Positions 43,439 through 55,719 of a stretch of DNA of 64,000 nucleotides are shown here, piece after piece. The stretch is from an uncultured Nocardioides sp. GTDB taxonomy: Bacteria; Actinomycetota; Actinomycetes; Propionibacteriales; Nocardioidaceae. The notes beneath the pieces are model-generated. The model had not been told where the DNA came from, searched no databases, and saw nothing but the letters and a program-made list of their open reading frames with translations. The first letter of the stretch is position 1. Every line of letters starts with the position of its first letter. The stretch lies in assembly GCF_947488025.1 (NCBI RefSeq), contig NZ_CANKYS010000005.1, forward strand, positions 124,001-188,000. The letters run 5' to 3'. The position numbers and the translations under genes were made by a program.

Positions 43439-44604
43439 GCCACCCGCTCGGACTCGCCGACCCGCTGCTCACGGGCCGCCGGCACGACCAGCGCCGCGGG
43501 CATCAGGAGCACGGCGACCACGAGCAGGGCCTTGAGCGTGCCGACCTCGTCGCCGACGAAGCCGAGGAGCGGCGGGCCGGCGAGGAACGCCGCGTAGCCG
43601 ATGGTCGACACGACGCTGACCCGCGACGCCGCCCGGACCGGGTCGTCGGCGGCGGCACTCATGCCGACGGGGAAGCCGAGCGAGGCGCCCACGCCCCAGA
43701 GCACGATGCCGACCACGACCAGCGCTGGCTGGTCGGCGAGGACGATCAGCAGGACGCCGGCGCCGGCGAGCACCATGGTGCCCCACAGCACGACCACGCG
43801 CCCGAACCTGTCGATCAGGCCGGTGCCGGCAAAGCGGCCCGCGGTCATCGCCAGCACGAAGACGGCGAACCCGGCCACCCCGACGGCGTGCGAGACGTCG
43901 TGCCCGTCGACCAGCGCGACGGCGAGCCAGTCGTTGGCCGTGCCCTCGGTCATCGCCAGGGCCAGCACCATCACGCCGATGAGCAGCGTGCGCGGCTCGA
44001 GCCACGCACGGGCCGCGGAGGAGGCGGTCTGCTCGTGCCGCTCCGCGACCGGCAGGAAGGACGGCGAGGAGCGCCAGACCAGCACGATGGCGAGCACCAC
44101 CACGCCCACGAGGTGGACGACGGCGGGCACGTCGAGCTCGATCAGCAGCGCGCCACCCAGGGCGCCGACCACCGTGCCGCCGCTGAAGCCGGCGTGGAAG
44201 CGCGGCATGATCGTGCGCCGGAGGCCGCGCTCGACCTCGGCCCCCTCGACGTTCATCGCCACGTCCCACACGCCGATGCCCAGCCCGTAGACGAAGAGAC
44301 CGGCGACGGTCAGCGGCAGCACGTGGCCCAGCCCGAGAGCGGCGGTGGCCATCCCGAGCGTGGCCGCGACCGTCCCCAGCCGCACGATGCGGACGGTGCC
44401 GAGGGCGTTGATGGCGGCGCCGGTGGTCGGCAGCGCCAGCACCGAACCCACCGCGATGGCGAGGAGGACGAGGCCGAGCTGACCGTTGGTGAGGTCGAAG
44501 CTGGAGCGCACCTCGGGGATGCGGGAGACCCAGCTGGCGAAGACCAGGCCGTTGAGGAAGAACGTCAGCCCCACGGCGTTGCGGGCGGCGGTCAGGGTCG
44601 GCAC
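43435..44604 (-). CDS. MFS transporter
   Basis: A 389-residue major facilitator protein with about 12 transmembrane helices. GLTFFLNGLVFASWVSRIPEVR in helix 1 and the first cytoplasmic loop LPTTGAAINALG...VRLG show the MFS pattern; DRFGRVVVLWGTMVLAG is the equivalent loop of the second half. It is close to sugar/proton-symporter-like MFS proteins often annotated only as transporters. The GTG start has GAGGAG about eight bases upstream. Substrate unknown. A short region after it (44605-44685) holds no recognisable feature. Confidence 0.9.
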   Translation of the reverse strand: MPTLTAARNAVGLTFFLNGLVFASWVSRIPEVRSSFDLTNGQLGLVLLAIAVGSVLALPTTGAAINALGTVRIVRLGTVAATLGMATAALGLGHVLPLTVAGLFVYGLGIGVWDVAMNVEGAEVERGLRRTIMPRFHAGFSGGTVVGALGGALLIELDVPAVVHLVGVVVLAIVLVWRSSPSFLPVAERHEQTASSAARAWLEPRTLLIGVMVLALAMTEGTANDWLAVALVDGHDVSHAVGVAGFAVFVLAMTAGRFAGTGLIDRFGRVVVLWGTMVLAGAGVLLIVLADQPALVVVGIVLWGVGASLGFPVGMSAAADDPVRAASRVSVVSTIGYAAFLAGPPLLGFVGDEVGTLKALLVVAVLLMPAALVVPAAREQRVGESERVA

Positions 44605-44685
44605 GGTGCTGCTCCTCGGTGCGGGCGGAACGACTCGAACGGGTGCGGGTGGGCGGCTCGACGGCCCGGCACCACGCCCGGCGGG

Positions 44686-45129
44686 CTAGCGCCTGTTCCA
44701 GTCGGTGCCGGGCGGGCCGGCCTCGAGCCAGGACTGGAAGCCGGTGAGGGACGCCTCGCTCATCGCGATCTCCAGCGGCTCGCCGTCGTAGTGGCACGAG
44801 GCCACGACGTGACCGTCGTAGAGCGACAGCTCCTCGGCCCCGGCCGGCGAGCGGCGCCCGGCGTAGTCGAGCAGGTCACGAGCCCACACCCGCTTGGGGC
44901 GCGGGGACAGGGAGAAGATGCGGAACCACTCCAGCGACTGCCCGGAGTAGCGCCCGATGCCGAGCAGCCAGCCGCGCCCGGGGTGCTCGGTGCGCACCCG
45001 GTAGCTGAGCTCGAAGGTGCCGCCGTGGCGCGCCAGCAGACGGCGCCGGACGATGAGGGCGACGCCGTAGAGCAGGGCGAGGAGCAGGCACAGCCCGACG
45101 ATGTCGAGCGCCCATTCCCAGACCGGCAT
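44686..45129 (-). CDS. DUF2550 membrane protein
   Basis: A 147-residue protein: one N-terminal membrane helix (WALDIVGLCLLLALLYGVALIV), then a soluble DUF2550 domain with GGTFELSYRVR, GRGWLLGIGRYSG, LEWFRIFSLSPRPKRVW and AEELSLYDGHVVAS. The family regularly follows the ATP synthase operon in actinobacteria and has no known function. The ATG at 45129 has GAGG seven bases upstream; the GTG at 45135 is the alternative. A perfect terminator hairpin separates it from atpC. Confidence 0.88.
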   Translation of the reverse strand: MPVWEWALDIVGLCLLLALLYGVALIVRRRLLARHGGTFELSYRVRTEHPGRGWLLGIGRYSGQSLEWFRIFSLSPRPKRVWARDLLDYAGRRSPAGAEELSLYDGHVVASCHYDGEPLEIAMSEASLTGFQSWLEAGPPGTDWNRR

Positions 45130-45147
45130 CCACACCCCTCGAACGCA

Positions 45148-45181
45148 GTGAGCGCACGAACCCTGCGGTTCGTGCGCTCAC
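45148..45181 (-). terminator. Terminator of the atp operon
   Basis: Two perfectly complementary 15-base arms (45148-45162 and 45167-45181) flank a four-base loop just downstream of atpC. It has no T-run, as is common for high-GC actinobacteria, and would end the atp transcript before the DUF2550 gene. Confidence 0.8.
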
Positions 45182-45206
45182 CCTAGCGGTCGGTCCGGAG
45201 CCCTCG

Positions 45207-45610
45207 TCAGGAGGCCCGCTCCACGGCCCGGATCCGGGCCTCGGCGCGTCGTACGGCCTCCTGGGCCGCGTCGTCGTTCTCGCCCGACGCCTTCGCCCGC
45301 TCGAGGTCCTGGCGTGCCTTCTCCAGGTCGATCTCGTGGGACATCTCGGCGCGCTCGGCGAGGATCGAGACGCGGTTGTCGGCGACCGAGAGGAACCCGG
45401 CGTCGACGGCCGCGATCCAGGTCTCGCCCTCTGCCGTCTGCACGTCCACGACGCCCTCGATGATCGAGGACAGCAGCGGCGCGTGGTTGGGCAGGATGCC
45501 GACGTCACCCTCGGTGGTGCGGGCGATGACCATGGTGGCCTGGCCCGACCAGACGAGCCGGTCGGCGGCGACCAGCTCGACCTGGAGGACCTTGTCGGAC
45601 GACTCCGCCA

Positions 45611-45611
<1 letters not shown>
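45207..45611 (-). CDS. atpC: ATP synthase epsilon subunit
   Basis: A 134-residue F1 epsilon subunit, which links the catalytic head to the c-ring and can inhibit ATP hydrolysis. LQVELVAADRLVWSGQATMVIARTTEGDVGILPNHAPLL is the family beta-sandwich, followed by a helical C-terminal part rich in Ala/Glu/Arg. The ATG overlaps the last base of the atpD stop (TGATG), so translation is coupled. A longer in-frame start at 45668 would lie inside atpD. Confidence 0.95.
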
Positions 45612-47988
<2,377 letters not shown>

Positions 47989-47990
47989 CG

Positions 47991-49631
47991 TCAGCCCCGC
48001 TTCTGCTTGACGATCTGCTCCTGCTCGACGTCCTCGTCCTCGAGGGCGACGTGCTCTTCCTTGCCGGCCTTGATGCTCTGGCCGTCGGAGGTCTCGAACT
48101 GGTCGAGGAAGGAGTCGTAGGCAGATGCCAGCTGGTCCTCGGTGGAGTCCTCGAACTTCAGGGACTCCCGGATGCCGGCGAGGATGCCCTCGTGGCTGCG
48201 GCGCAGGTAGTCGAGGAACTCGTTCTCGAAGCGCAGCACGTCGTCGGTCGGGACCTTGTCGAGGCGACCCGACGTGCCGGTCCACAGCGAGACGGTCATC
48301 TCCTCGACCGGGTACGGCGAGTACTGCGGCTGCTTGAGCAGGGCCATCAGGCGCTGACCGCGGTCGAGCTGCTGGCGCGAGGCCGCGTCGAGGTCGGAGG
48401 CGAACATCGCGAAGGCCTCCATGGCGCGGAACTGCGCCAGGTCGACCTTGAGCGAGCCGGTGACCGCCTTCATGGCCTTGGTCATCGCCGAGCCACCCAC
48501 GCGCGAGACCGAGACACCCACGTCGATGGCGGGGCGCTGGTTGGCCGCGAACAGGTCGGACTGGAGGAAGATCTGACCGTCGGTGATCGAGATGACGTTG
48601 GTCGGGATGAAGGCCGAGACGTCGTTGGCCTTCGTCTCGATGATCGGCAGACCGGTCATCGAGCCCTTGCCCATGTCGTCGGACAGCTTCGCGCAACGCT
48701 CGAGGAGCCGGCTGTGCAGGTAGAACACGTCGCCGGGGTAGGCCTCGCGGCCCGGCGGGCGACGCAGCAGCAGCGACACCGCGCGGTAGGCCTCGGCCTG
48801 CTTGGTCAGGTCGTCGAAGACGATCAGGACGTGCTTGCCGTCGTACATCCAGTGCTGGCCGATGGCCGAGCCGGTGTAGGGCGCGAGGTACTTGAAGCCC
48901 GCGGAGTCCGACGCCGGCGAGGCGACGATGGTGGTGTACTCCAGCGCGCCCGCCTCCTCGAGGGCGCCACGCACGGAGGCGATGGTCGAGCCCTTCTGGC
49001 CGATGGCGACGTAGATGCAGCGCACCTGCTTGTCCGGGTCACCGGACTCCCAGTTGGCCTTCTGGTTGATGATCGTGTCGATCGCGATCGTGGTCTTGCC
49101 GGTCGCGCGGTCACCGATGATCAGCTGGCGCTGGCCACGGCCGATCGGCGTGAGGGAGTCGATGGCCTTGATGCCGGTGGCCAGGGGCTCGTGCACGGAC
49201 TTGCGCACCATCACGCCGGGAGCCTGCAGCTCGAGGGCGCGGCGCTCGTCGGACGCGATCTCGCCGAGGCCGTCGATCGGGGTGCCGAGCGGGTCGACCA
49301 CGCGGCCGAGGTAGCCCTCGCCCACGGGGACCGAGAGGATCTCGCCCGTGCGACGCACGGTCTGGCCCTCCTCGATCTTGTCGAAGTCACCCAGGACCAC
49401 GACGCCGACCTCGCGGGTGTCGAGGTTGAGGGCGAGGCCGAGCGTGCCGTCCTCGAACTCGAGCAGCTCGTTGGCCATCACCGACGGCAGGCCGGAGACA
49501 CGGGCGATGCCGTCCGCGGCCTCGGCCACGGTGCCGACCTCTTCCTTGGTCGCCGACTCGGGCTTGTAGTCCGACACGAAGCGCTGAAGAGCGTCGCGGA
49601 TCTCGTCCGGACGGATGGACAGCTCCGTCAT
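47991..49631 (-). CDS. atpA: ATP synthase alpha subunit
   Basis: A 546-residue non-catalytic alpha subunit of F1. The nucleotide loop is [14 protein letters not shown] (~170), with [14 protein letters not shown] and the signature [14 protein letters not shown] near the C-terminal part. A ~30-residue acidic, Glu/Asp-rich tail ([15 protein letters not shown]) follows the helical C-terminal domain, longer than in many homologues. It is separated from atpH by 50 bases. Confidence 0.97.
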   Translation of the reverse strand: MTELSIRPDEIRDALQRFVSDYKPESATKEEVGTVAEAADGIARVSGLPSVMANELLEFEDGTLGLALNLDTREVGVVVLGDFDKIEEGQTVRRTGEILSVPVGEGYLGRVVDPLGTPIDGLGEIASDERRALELQAPGVMVRKSVHEPLATGIKAIDSLTPIGRGQRQLIIGDRATGKTTIAIDTIINQKANWESGDPDKQVRCIYVAIGQKGSTIASVRGALEEAGALEYTTIVASPASDSAGFKYLAPYTGSAIGQHWMYDGKHVLIVFDDLTKQAEAYRAVSLLLRRPPGREAYPGDVFYLHSRLLERCAKLSDDMGKGSMTGLPIIETKANDVSAFIPTNVISITDGQIFLQSDLFAANQRPAIDVGVSVSRVGGSAMTKAMKAVTGSLKVDLAQFRAMEAFAMFASDLDAASRQQLDRGQRLMALLKQPQYSPYPVEEMTVSLWTGTSGRLDKVPTDDVLRFENEFLDYLRRSHEGILAGIRESLKFEDSTEDQLASAYDSFLDQFETSDGQSIKAGKEEHVALEDEDVEQEQIVKQKRG

Positions 49632-49681
49632 TTCATCTCACCTGTTCTCTGGTCTGCTCGAAAGTTTGTGGATGTCACTGG

Positions 49682-50475
49682 TCAGCCGGCGAGCCTGCGC
49701 CCGGCCTCGTCGAGGCGGGAGGAGACGGTGCCGTCGATGACGTCGTCGCCGATCTCGACGCGGATGCCACCGATGACCTCCGGGTCGACGATGACGTTGA
49801 GGTGCACCTCGCGACCATAGGTGCGCGCAAGGGCGGCGGCCAGCCGGTCACGCTCGGGCTGGCCGAGCGGCTGGGCCACGCGCACGGTCGCGACCCCCTG
49901 CCCGCGGACCTCCGCAGCCACCTTCTGGTAGCTGGCAAGGGCCACCGTCACGGTGCGGTGGCTCCCCGACAGCGACTGCCGCACGAGGGCCACGGTCGCG
50001 GGGAGGACCTTGTCGCCGAGCAGGCCGCTGATGAGGGCCGACTTGTCGTCGCGGCTGCGAGCCGGGTCGGACAGCGCGTCACGCAGGTCCGGGTTGGCCT
50101 GGACGAGCCGACCCACCGCGAAGATCTCGTCCTCGAGGCGGGCGACGTCGCCGCCGGTCGACCGGACGGCCGCCACGACCCCCAGCTCCTCGAGCGCGTC
50201 GGGCAGGTCGCGCCCCGCGCTCCAGCGCTGGGAGACCGCGGTGGTCACCACGTCGAGCGCCTCTGTCGAGACCTTGCCGGCCAGCACTCCGCGCAGGAGG
50301 TCGGCCTTGGCCGCGCCGGGGATCGACGCGTCGGTCGCGACGCGTCGCAGGCCCGGCTCGGAACGGACCAGGTCGGAGATCCCGAACAGGTCCTGAGCCA
50401 CCTTGCCCAGGTCGCCGGAGGCCGGAAGGGCCTCGGCGGCTGCGGCGTAGGCGTCCGCGGACGCTCCTCGCATCA

Positions 50476-50476
<1 letters not shown>
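49682..50476 (-). CDS. atpH: ATP synthase delta subunit
   Basis: A 264-residue OSCP/delta subunit, which joins the peripheral stalk to F1. The N-terminal helical domain (~1-110) and the C-terminal GQGVATVRVAQPLGQPERDRL...VDPEVIGGIRVEIGDDVIDGTV segment are characteristic. It is a separate protein here, not fused to a b-type subunit as in mycobacteria. The ATG overlaps the atpF stop by one base (TGATG); a second ATG three bases later is equally possible. Confidence 0.95.
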
Positions 50477-51054
<578 letters not shown>

Positions 51055-51076
51055 CTAGAGCTGGGTGCGGTGGTCG

Positions 51077-51286
51077 TCAGAGAGGCAGGACGAACGCGAG
51101 CGCGACGGTGATGATGAAGAGCGCCTCGGCGAGAACGAAGCCAAGGATGGCGATCGACTGCAGACGGCTCTGGGCCTCGGGCTGGCGCGCGACACCGGAG
51201 ATGAACGCGGCGAAGATCAGGCCGATACCGACACCGGGACCGATGGCGGACAGGCCGAGACCGACCAGGTTGATGGAGCCTTCCAC
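51077..51286 (-). CDS. atpE: ATP synthase c subunit
   Basis: A 69-residue proteolipid with two membrane helices. The glycine-rich first helix is [20 protein letters not shown], and the essential carboxylate is the Glu of FVLAEALFI in helix 2. It forms the proton-driven ring. The polar loop ARQPEAQ is conserved. No sodium-site residues beyond the Glu are obvious, so a proton ring is most likely. Confidence 0.97.
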   Translation of the reverse strand: MEGSINLVGLGLSAIGPGVGIGLIFAAFISGVARQPEAQSRLQSIAILGFVLAEALFIITVALAFVLPL

Positions 51287-51354
51287 GGCTTTTCCTTTCG
51301 TCGGCGACGCGTCTCTCGCGCCGCTGTTTGGCGAAACTTGTGGGGTGGTGCGGA

Positions 51355-52143
51355 TCAGTGCTCGTCGGCGAGGGCCTCGCCGATGTACATCGAGCTCAGG
51401 AGGGTGAAGACGTAGGCCTGGAGGAACATGACCAGCATCTCCAGGAAGCTGACGCCGATGCCGAGCCCGAAGGACAGCACGCCGACAGCGCCGTAGAGGA
51501 TGTTGCCACTCGCGAGGAGGGCGGCACCGCCGGTGGCGAACAGGATCAGCAGCAGGTGGCCGGCGAACATGTTGCCGAACAGACGCAGCGTGAGCGTGAA
51601 CGGGCGGATGATGATGTTGGAGAAGAACTCCAGCGGCACGAGCAGCAGCAGGATCGGGCCCTTGACGCCGCTGGGCATCGTGGCGTGCTTGAGGTAGCCG
51701 AGCGCTCCGTGCTTCCAGATGCCGGCGCCGATGTAGAGGAGCCAGCTCATCAGCGCGAGCGGCACGATGAAGCCGATGCGCGAGAAGCTCGGGAACTGCA
51801 GGAACGGGATCACGCCGTAGTAGTTGTTCACCAGGATGAAGGTGAACAGCGTGAAGAGGTAGGGCACGAACTTCATGTAGTGCTCGCTGCCGATGTTGTC
51901 GCGAGCCATGTTGTTGCGCACGAAGCCGTAGATCATCTCGCCGGCGAACTGCACGCGTCCCGGCACGAGCGAGGCGTTGCGCGTGGCGGCGTAGAAGAAG
52001 CCGAAGATCAGCACGGCCGACAGCGCGAGCAGCAGCATCGGCTTCGTGACGTCACCGAAGATCGGGGGCAGCTCGAAGCTCCCGGGGCCGGGGGCCTGGA
52101 ATCCCGAACCGCCCTCTGCCGCGACAGGCTGGCTGATGCTCAC
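51355..52143 (-). CDS. atpB: ATP synthase a subunit
   Basis: A 262-residue membrane subunit that passes protons to the c-ring. Five to six helices are evident; the essential Arg is in [33 protein letters not shown] and the C-terminal [15 protein letters not shown] are conserved. The GTG start overlaps the stop of the upstream AtpZ-like gene (GTGA), giving translational coupling; upstream in-frame codons lie inside that gene. Confidence 0.96.
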   Translation of the reverse strand: MSISQPVAAEGGSGFQAPGPGSFELPPIFGDVTKPMLLLALSAVLIFGFFYAATRNASLVPGRVQFAGEMIYGFVRNNMARDNIGSEHYMKFVPYLFTLFTFILVNNYYGVIPFLQFPSFSRIGFIVPLALMSWLLYIGAGIWKHGALGYLKHATMPSGVKGPILLLLVPLEFFSNIIIRPFTLTLRLFGNMFAGHLLLILFATGGAALLASGNILYGAVGVLSFGLGIGVSFLEMLVMFLQAYVFTLLSSMYIGEALADEH

Positions 52144-52448
52144 TCCGACTCCTCGTTGCTCGTCTTGTTGCTCGTCGTGCTGCTCGTGGTGCTGACCTGC
52201 GCCTGCTCCGCGGCGGTCTGCCGCCGGAGCTGCACGATCATCATGTACGTGCCAAGTCCGCCGCCCAGCAGGACTCCCGCCGCCACCAGGAAGCGGGTGC
52301 CCAGCCACTGGTCCAGGAGCCAACCGACCGCTCCGTAGAACAGCACCCCGGCCACCAGGTAGCTGGGAACGCTGCTGCGTGGCGGCTGGGAGGTCGTGGC
52401 ACCGGACTCGGCCATGGCGCTGCGGACTTTAGCAGTCGTGGCAGTCAT
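52140..52448 (-). CDS. AtpZ/AtpI-like small membrane protein
   Basis: A 102-residue protein with two membrane helices (YLVAGVLFYGAVGWLLDQWLG and FLVAAGVLLGGGLGTYMMIVQL) and a Ser/Thr/Asn-rich tail. It matches the AtpZ group, which accompanies atpI and atpB and may aid c-ring assembly or Mg uptake. The ATG overlaps the upstream stop (ATGA) and the stop overlaps the atpB GTG, so it is tightly coupled in the operon. Confidence 0.8.
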   Translation of the reverse strand: MTATTAKVRSAMAESGATTSQPPRSSVPSYLVAGVLFYGAVGWLLDQWLGTRFLVAAGVLLGGGLGTYMMIVQLRRQTAAEQAQVSTTSSTTSNKTSNEESE

Positions 52449-52903
52449 GACTCACCCCCGGGCGGGAGGTCGAAGTAGGGGGCCCGCTCGCGAGCGGTCA
52501 GCACGAGGTGGGCGGCCGTCCACACCAGCGTGGCGAGCACCATCCCCGCGGCCAACCAGCCGCGCGCCTGGTCGCTGGAGAAGGCGTCGCCGCGCGTGAT
52601 CGCGAGGAAGACCAGCAGCACGATCGCGAGCTGGGTCGCGTAGGTGACGAGTGCGACCAACAGGGACGCCGTGGGCATCGCGCTCGCGACGACGTGCAGC
52701 GACAGCGTGCCGAAGGACACTACGACGACCACCAGCGCGGCGCCGACCGCGGCTGCTCCGGCCGCCTCCGCGCCGTGCACGACGACGGCGAGGGCCACGA
52801 GGAGAGCGCCGGCGAGCGCCGTGAGGGCGGCTGCGCGGACGACGACCCGGACGCCCGGCACGAGGCTGCTGCGGCGGGTGATCGCGCGGCTCTCGGTCGT
52901 CAT
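52445..52903 (-). CDS. atpI: AtpI-like membrane protein, first gene of the atp operon
   Basis: A 152-residue hydrophobic protein with four predicted membrane helices (LTALAGALLVALAVVV, AAAVGAALVVVVVSFG, LLVALVTYATQLAIVLLVFLAI and LAAGMVLATLVWTAAHLVL). Sequence similarity to AtpI is weak; position at the head of the atp operon and helix number support it. The ATG at 52903 was chosen; an upstream start would run through the Rex-like operator region. The gene ends in an overlap with the AtpZ-like gene. Confidence 0.7.
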   Translation of the reverse strand: MTTESRAITRRSSLVPGVRVVVRAAALTALAGALLVALAVVVHGAEAAGAAAVGAALVVVVVSFGTLSLHVVASAMPTASLLVALVTYATQLAIVLLVFLAITRGDAFSSDQARGWLAAGMVLATLVWTAAHLVLTARERAPYFDLPPGGES

Positions 52904-52945
52904 TTCGGCGGCCTGTCTGGTCTCGGCGGTCGGTGCGTGACTGCT

Positions 52946-52961
52946 CGTGAAAACTATCACA
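52946..52961 (-). promoter_or_regulatory. Rex/CRP-like operator upstream of the atp operon
   Basis: On the minus strand TGTGATAGTTTTCACG has perfect GTGA and TCAC arms around six bases and lies 43 bases before the ATG at 52903. It fits both the Rex site (TGTGA...TCACA, NADH/NAD sensing) and the CRP/GlxR site. TAGTTT in its centre could also be the -10, so a bound regulator would affect initiation. Which regulator binds cannot be decided from sequence. Confidence 0.55.
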
Positions 52962-52982
52962 AGGTCGTCGGACCGCCGCAAT

Positions 52983-54176
52983 TCAGGAGCCCGGGACGGC
53001 CTCGTCCGTGCGCTCCTCGGCACGCCCCTCGGGGCCGGCGTTCTCGGAGAGCCCGGTGTCCCCCAGCCCCGTCTTGCGCGGGCGGTGGACCTTGGGCAGC
53101 ACGAAGGTAAGCGCCACGCTCAGCACGATCATCGAGCCGACGCTCCACCACACCAGGGGGTCGTCGAACAGGCTGACCAGGACGGCTCCGGTCGCGATCG
53201 TGAAGGCCCACGTCCACATGATCAGCACCGCACGTCGCTGGGAGTGGCCGATCTCGAGGAGGCGGTGGTGCAGGTGCTGCTTGTCGGCGCTCATCGGCGA
53301 GCGGCCCGCGCGGGTGCGTCGTACGACGGCCAGCACGAGGTCGACGATCGGCACCATCAGCAGCGAGATCGGCAGCAGCACCGGCAGCACGGTCACGAAG
53401 AGGCTGTTGCCCGTCGTCTCCGGCATGCCGACGAACTGACCGGTCAGGGTCAGCGCGCTCGCGGACAGCACCAGCCCGATCAGCATCGAGCCGGAGTCGC
53501 CCATGAAGAGACGGGCGGGATGGAAGTTGTGCGGGAGGAAGCCCGCGCACGCCCCCGCCAGGGCCGCGCTCAGCAGGGCGCCGGTCGTGGCGAGCGTCAG
53601 GTTGGTCTGCGCGGAGGCGAAGTAGCAGTAGAGGAAGAACGCCGCCGCACCGATGCCCACCACGCCCGCGGCGAGGCCGTCGAGCCCGTCGACGAAGTTG
53701 ACGGCGTTCATCGTGCCGATCACCACGACCAGGGTCAGCACCGCACCCTGAACGTCGTCGAGGGAGAACTGCGTGCCGTCGGCGGCCGGGAAGTAGTAGA
53801 AGCGCACCCCCTGGGTGACCAGCAGGCCGGCGGCGAGGACCTGCCCGCCCAGCTTGGTCAGCGCGTCGAGGTCGAAGATGTCGTCGATCACCCCGACCGC
53901 GCACACCAGGGCCCCCGCCAGGAGCACGGCACCGGCGTCGGGGAGGACGAACTCCTCGCTCGTGGACAGGAACGGCAGGTGCCGGGCGACGAGGTAGGCG
54001 GCGTAGAGGCCGCCGAGCATGGCCAGGCCGCCGAGGTAGGGGATCGGCTCGGCGTGCACGTCGCGGTCGCGGACGGGGGCGACGGCACCCGTGCGCAGCG
54101 CGATCTCCCGCGCGACGACCGTGAGGAGGTAGGTCACCGAGAGGGCGACCAGGAAGACGAGGAGGTACTCCCGCAT
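52983..54176 (-). CDS. wecA: Undecaprenyl-phosphate N-acetylglucosaminyl 1-phosphate transferase-like (WecA/MraY family)
   Basis: A 397-residue polytopic glycosyltransferase of the WecA/GT4 group, with about 11 membrane helices. Catalytic Asp pairs are in AVGVIDDIFDLDALTK and MNAVNFVDGLDGLAAG, the family PIPYLGGLAM and the HLHHRLLEIGHS (HxHHR-like) motif are intact. It transfers a sugar-1-phosphate to polyprenyl phosphate to begin a cell-wall polymer or arabinogalactan-like linker. The C-terminal tail (~365-397) is charged. The ATG lies six bases from the tsaC stop, so the two may be co-transcribed. Confidence 0.92.
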   Translation of the reverse strand: MREYLLVFLVALSVTYLLTVVAREIALRTGAVAPVRDRDVHAEPIPYLGGLAMLGGLYAAYLVARHLPFLSTSEEFVLPDAGAVLLAGALVCAVGVIDDIFDLDALTKLGGQVLAAGLLVTQGVRFYYFPAADGTQFSLDDVQGAVLTLVVVIGTMNAVNFVDGLDGLAAGVVGIGAAAFFLYCYFASAQTNLTLATTGALLSAALAGACAGFLPHNFHPARLFMGDSGSMLIGLVLSASALTLTGQFVGMPETTGNSLFVTVLPVLLPISLLMVPIVDLVLAVVRRTRAGRSPMSADKQHLHHRLLEIGHSQRRAVLIMWTWAFTIATGAVLVSLFDDPLVWWSVGSMIVLSVALTFVLPKVHRPRKTGLGDTGLSENAGPEGRAEERTDEAVPGS

Positions 54177-54181
54177 CCGGC

Positions 54182-54847
54182 CTAGCCCCGGTCTTCGAGC
54201 ACGACCCCGTGCTCCTCGATCGCAGCGTTGAGCTGGTCGAGGGACAGCGCGCCCGTCCGCAGCACCCGTCCCTCGGGGACGGTGACGTCGATGATGGTCG
54301 AGGCCTCGCCGCCCGGGGACGCCCCGGCGTCGACGATGACCGCGACGGCGTCGCCGAGCATCTCCTCGGCCTGGTCGGCGTCGGTCGCGGCGGGTCGGCC
54401 CGTGAGGTTGGCCGAGCTGACGGCCAGCGGCCCCGTGCGCTCGAGGACGGCCAGCGCCACCTCGTCGTCGGGCATCCGCACCGCGACGGTGCCGCGGGTC
54501 TCGCCGAGGTCCCACATGAGCGAGCCCTGCTGCCGGCACACGAGCGTGAGCGGACCGGGCCAGAACTCCTCGACGAGGGTGCGCGCCCACGGCGGCACGC
54601 TCTCCGCGAGCGCGTCGAGGGTGGTCGCGGCCGAGACGAGCACCGGCGGCGGCATCTCGCGACCGCGACCCTTGGCCTGCAGGAGGCGTCGTACGGCGTC
54701 GTGGGAGAACGCGTCGGCGGCGATGCCGTAGACGGTGTCGGTGGGGATGACCACCAGGTCTCCCCGTCGTACGGCGCCGGCCGCGGCGCTCACCGCCGCC
54801 TCCCGCTCCTCCTCGGTCGAGGTCGCAAGCCTGTCCACGTCGCTCAT
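54182..54847 (-). CDS. tsaC: L-threonylcarbamoyladenylate synthase
   Basis: A 221-residue TsaC/Sua5-type enzyme that makes threonylcarbamoyl-AMP, the precursor of t6A37 in ANN-decoding tRNAs. GDLVVIPTDTVYGIAADAFS near residue 28 is the conserved nucleotide/threonine site, FWPGPLTLVCR, VAVRMPDDE and LAVSSANLTGRPA follow. It is the short form without the Sua5 domain. The ATG overlaps the prmC stop by four bases. Confidence 0.95.
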   Translation of the reverse strand: MSDVDRLATSTEEEREAAVSAAAGAVRRGDLVVIPTDTVYGIAADAFSHDAVRRLLQAKGRGREMPPPVLVSAATTLDALAESVPPWARTLVEEFWPGPLTLVCRQQGSLMWDLGETRGTVAVRMPDDEVALAVLERTGPLAVSSANLTGRPAATDADQAEEMLGDAVAVIVDAGASPGGEASTIIDVTVPEGRVLRTGALSLDQLNAAIEEHGVVLEDRG

Positions 54848-55719
54848 CGTGCCAGTCGCGCGGTCAGGTAGCGCGGTCGACCCGCGAGGTCGGGGTGGTC
54901 GGCCACGTCGAGCCAGCGGCCCGACGCCGCGAAGACACCCGGAGCGGCCGCGCCCTGGACGTCGGCGTGCTCGGCGCCCACCACTCCCCCGGGTCGCAGC
55001 AGCAGGGCGGCGCGACGCTCGAGGACGCGCATCGCGTCGAGCCCGTCGTCGCCGGAGAAGAGCGCGAGGTGGGGGTCGTGGTCGCGCGCCTCGACGGCGA
55101 CCGACTCCCACGCCTCGAGCGGGATGTAGGGCGGGTTGCACACGACGACGTCCACCGCGCCGGCCAGGTCGTCGAAGGCGGTGGCCATGTCGCCGGGTCG
55201 CAGGTCGACGCCGGTGCCGGCGAGGTTGCGCTCGGCCCAGGCGAACGCCTGCTCGTCGAGCTCGACCGCGTGGACGTCCGCGTCCGGGACCTCGTCGGCG
55301 ACCGCCCGGGCGATCGCCCCCGAGCCCGTGCACAGGTCGACGACCACGGGCGCCCGCTCCCCCTCGACCAGCGCCGCGACGAGCTGCGCCTGCTCGATCG
55401 CCCACCCGGCCAGCAGCTCGGTCTCGGGGCGTGGCACGAACACGCCGGGGCCGACGGCGAGCTCGACGTGGCGGAAGGCGGCGGTGCCGACCAGGTGCTG
55501 GAGCGGCTCGCGGGCCGCGCGGCGGGCCACCAGGGCGTCGTACCGCTCGCGCTGGCCGGCGTCGACGTCGTCGACCAGCAGCAGCCGGCCGAGCCCGACG
55601 TCGAGGACGTGGGCGAGCAGGAGCTCGGCATCACGCTCGGGTGAGGCCACGCCGGCCTCGCGCAGCCGCGCCGCGGCGGAGCGGCGCAGGTCGCGGGCGC
55701 CGCTCACCGGGGTGGTCAC
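54844..55719 (-). CDS. prmC: Peptide chain release factor N5-glutamine methyltransferase
   Basis: A 291-residue SAM-dependent methyltransferase that methylates the GGQ glutamine of release factors. An N-terminal helical domain is followed by [17 protein letters not shown] (SAM loop) and [12 protein letters not shown], the NPPY catalytic motif. The GTG start overlaps the stop of prfA (GTGA), the gene for one of its substrates. It is a canonical neighbour. Confidence 0.95.
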   Translation of the reverse strand: MTTPVSGARDLRRSAAARLREAGVASPERDAELLLAHVLDVGLGRLLLVDDVDAGQRERYDALVARRAAREPLQHLVGTAAFRHVELAVGPGVFVPRPETELLAGWAIEQAQLVAALVEGERAPVVVDLCTGSGAIARAVADEVPDADVHAVELDEQAFAWAERNLAGTGVDLRPGDMATAFDDLAGAVDVVVCNPPYIPLEAWESVAVEARDHDPHLALFSGDDGLDAMRVLERRAALLLRPGGVVGAEHADVQGAAAPGVFAASGRWLDVADHPDLAGRPRYLTARLAR

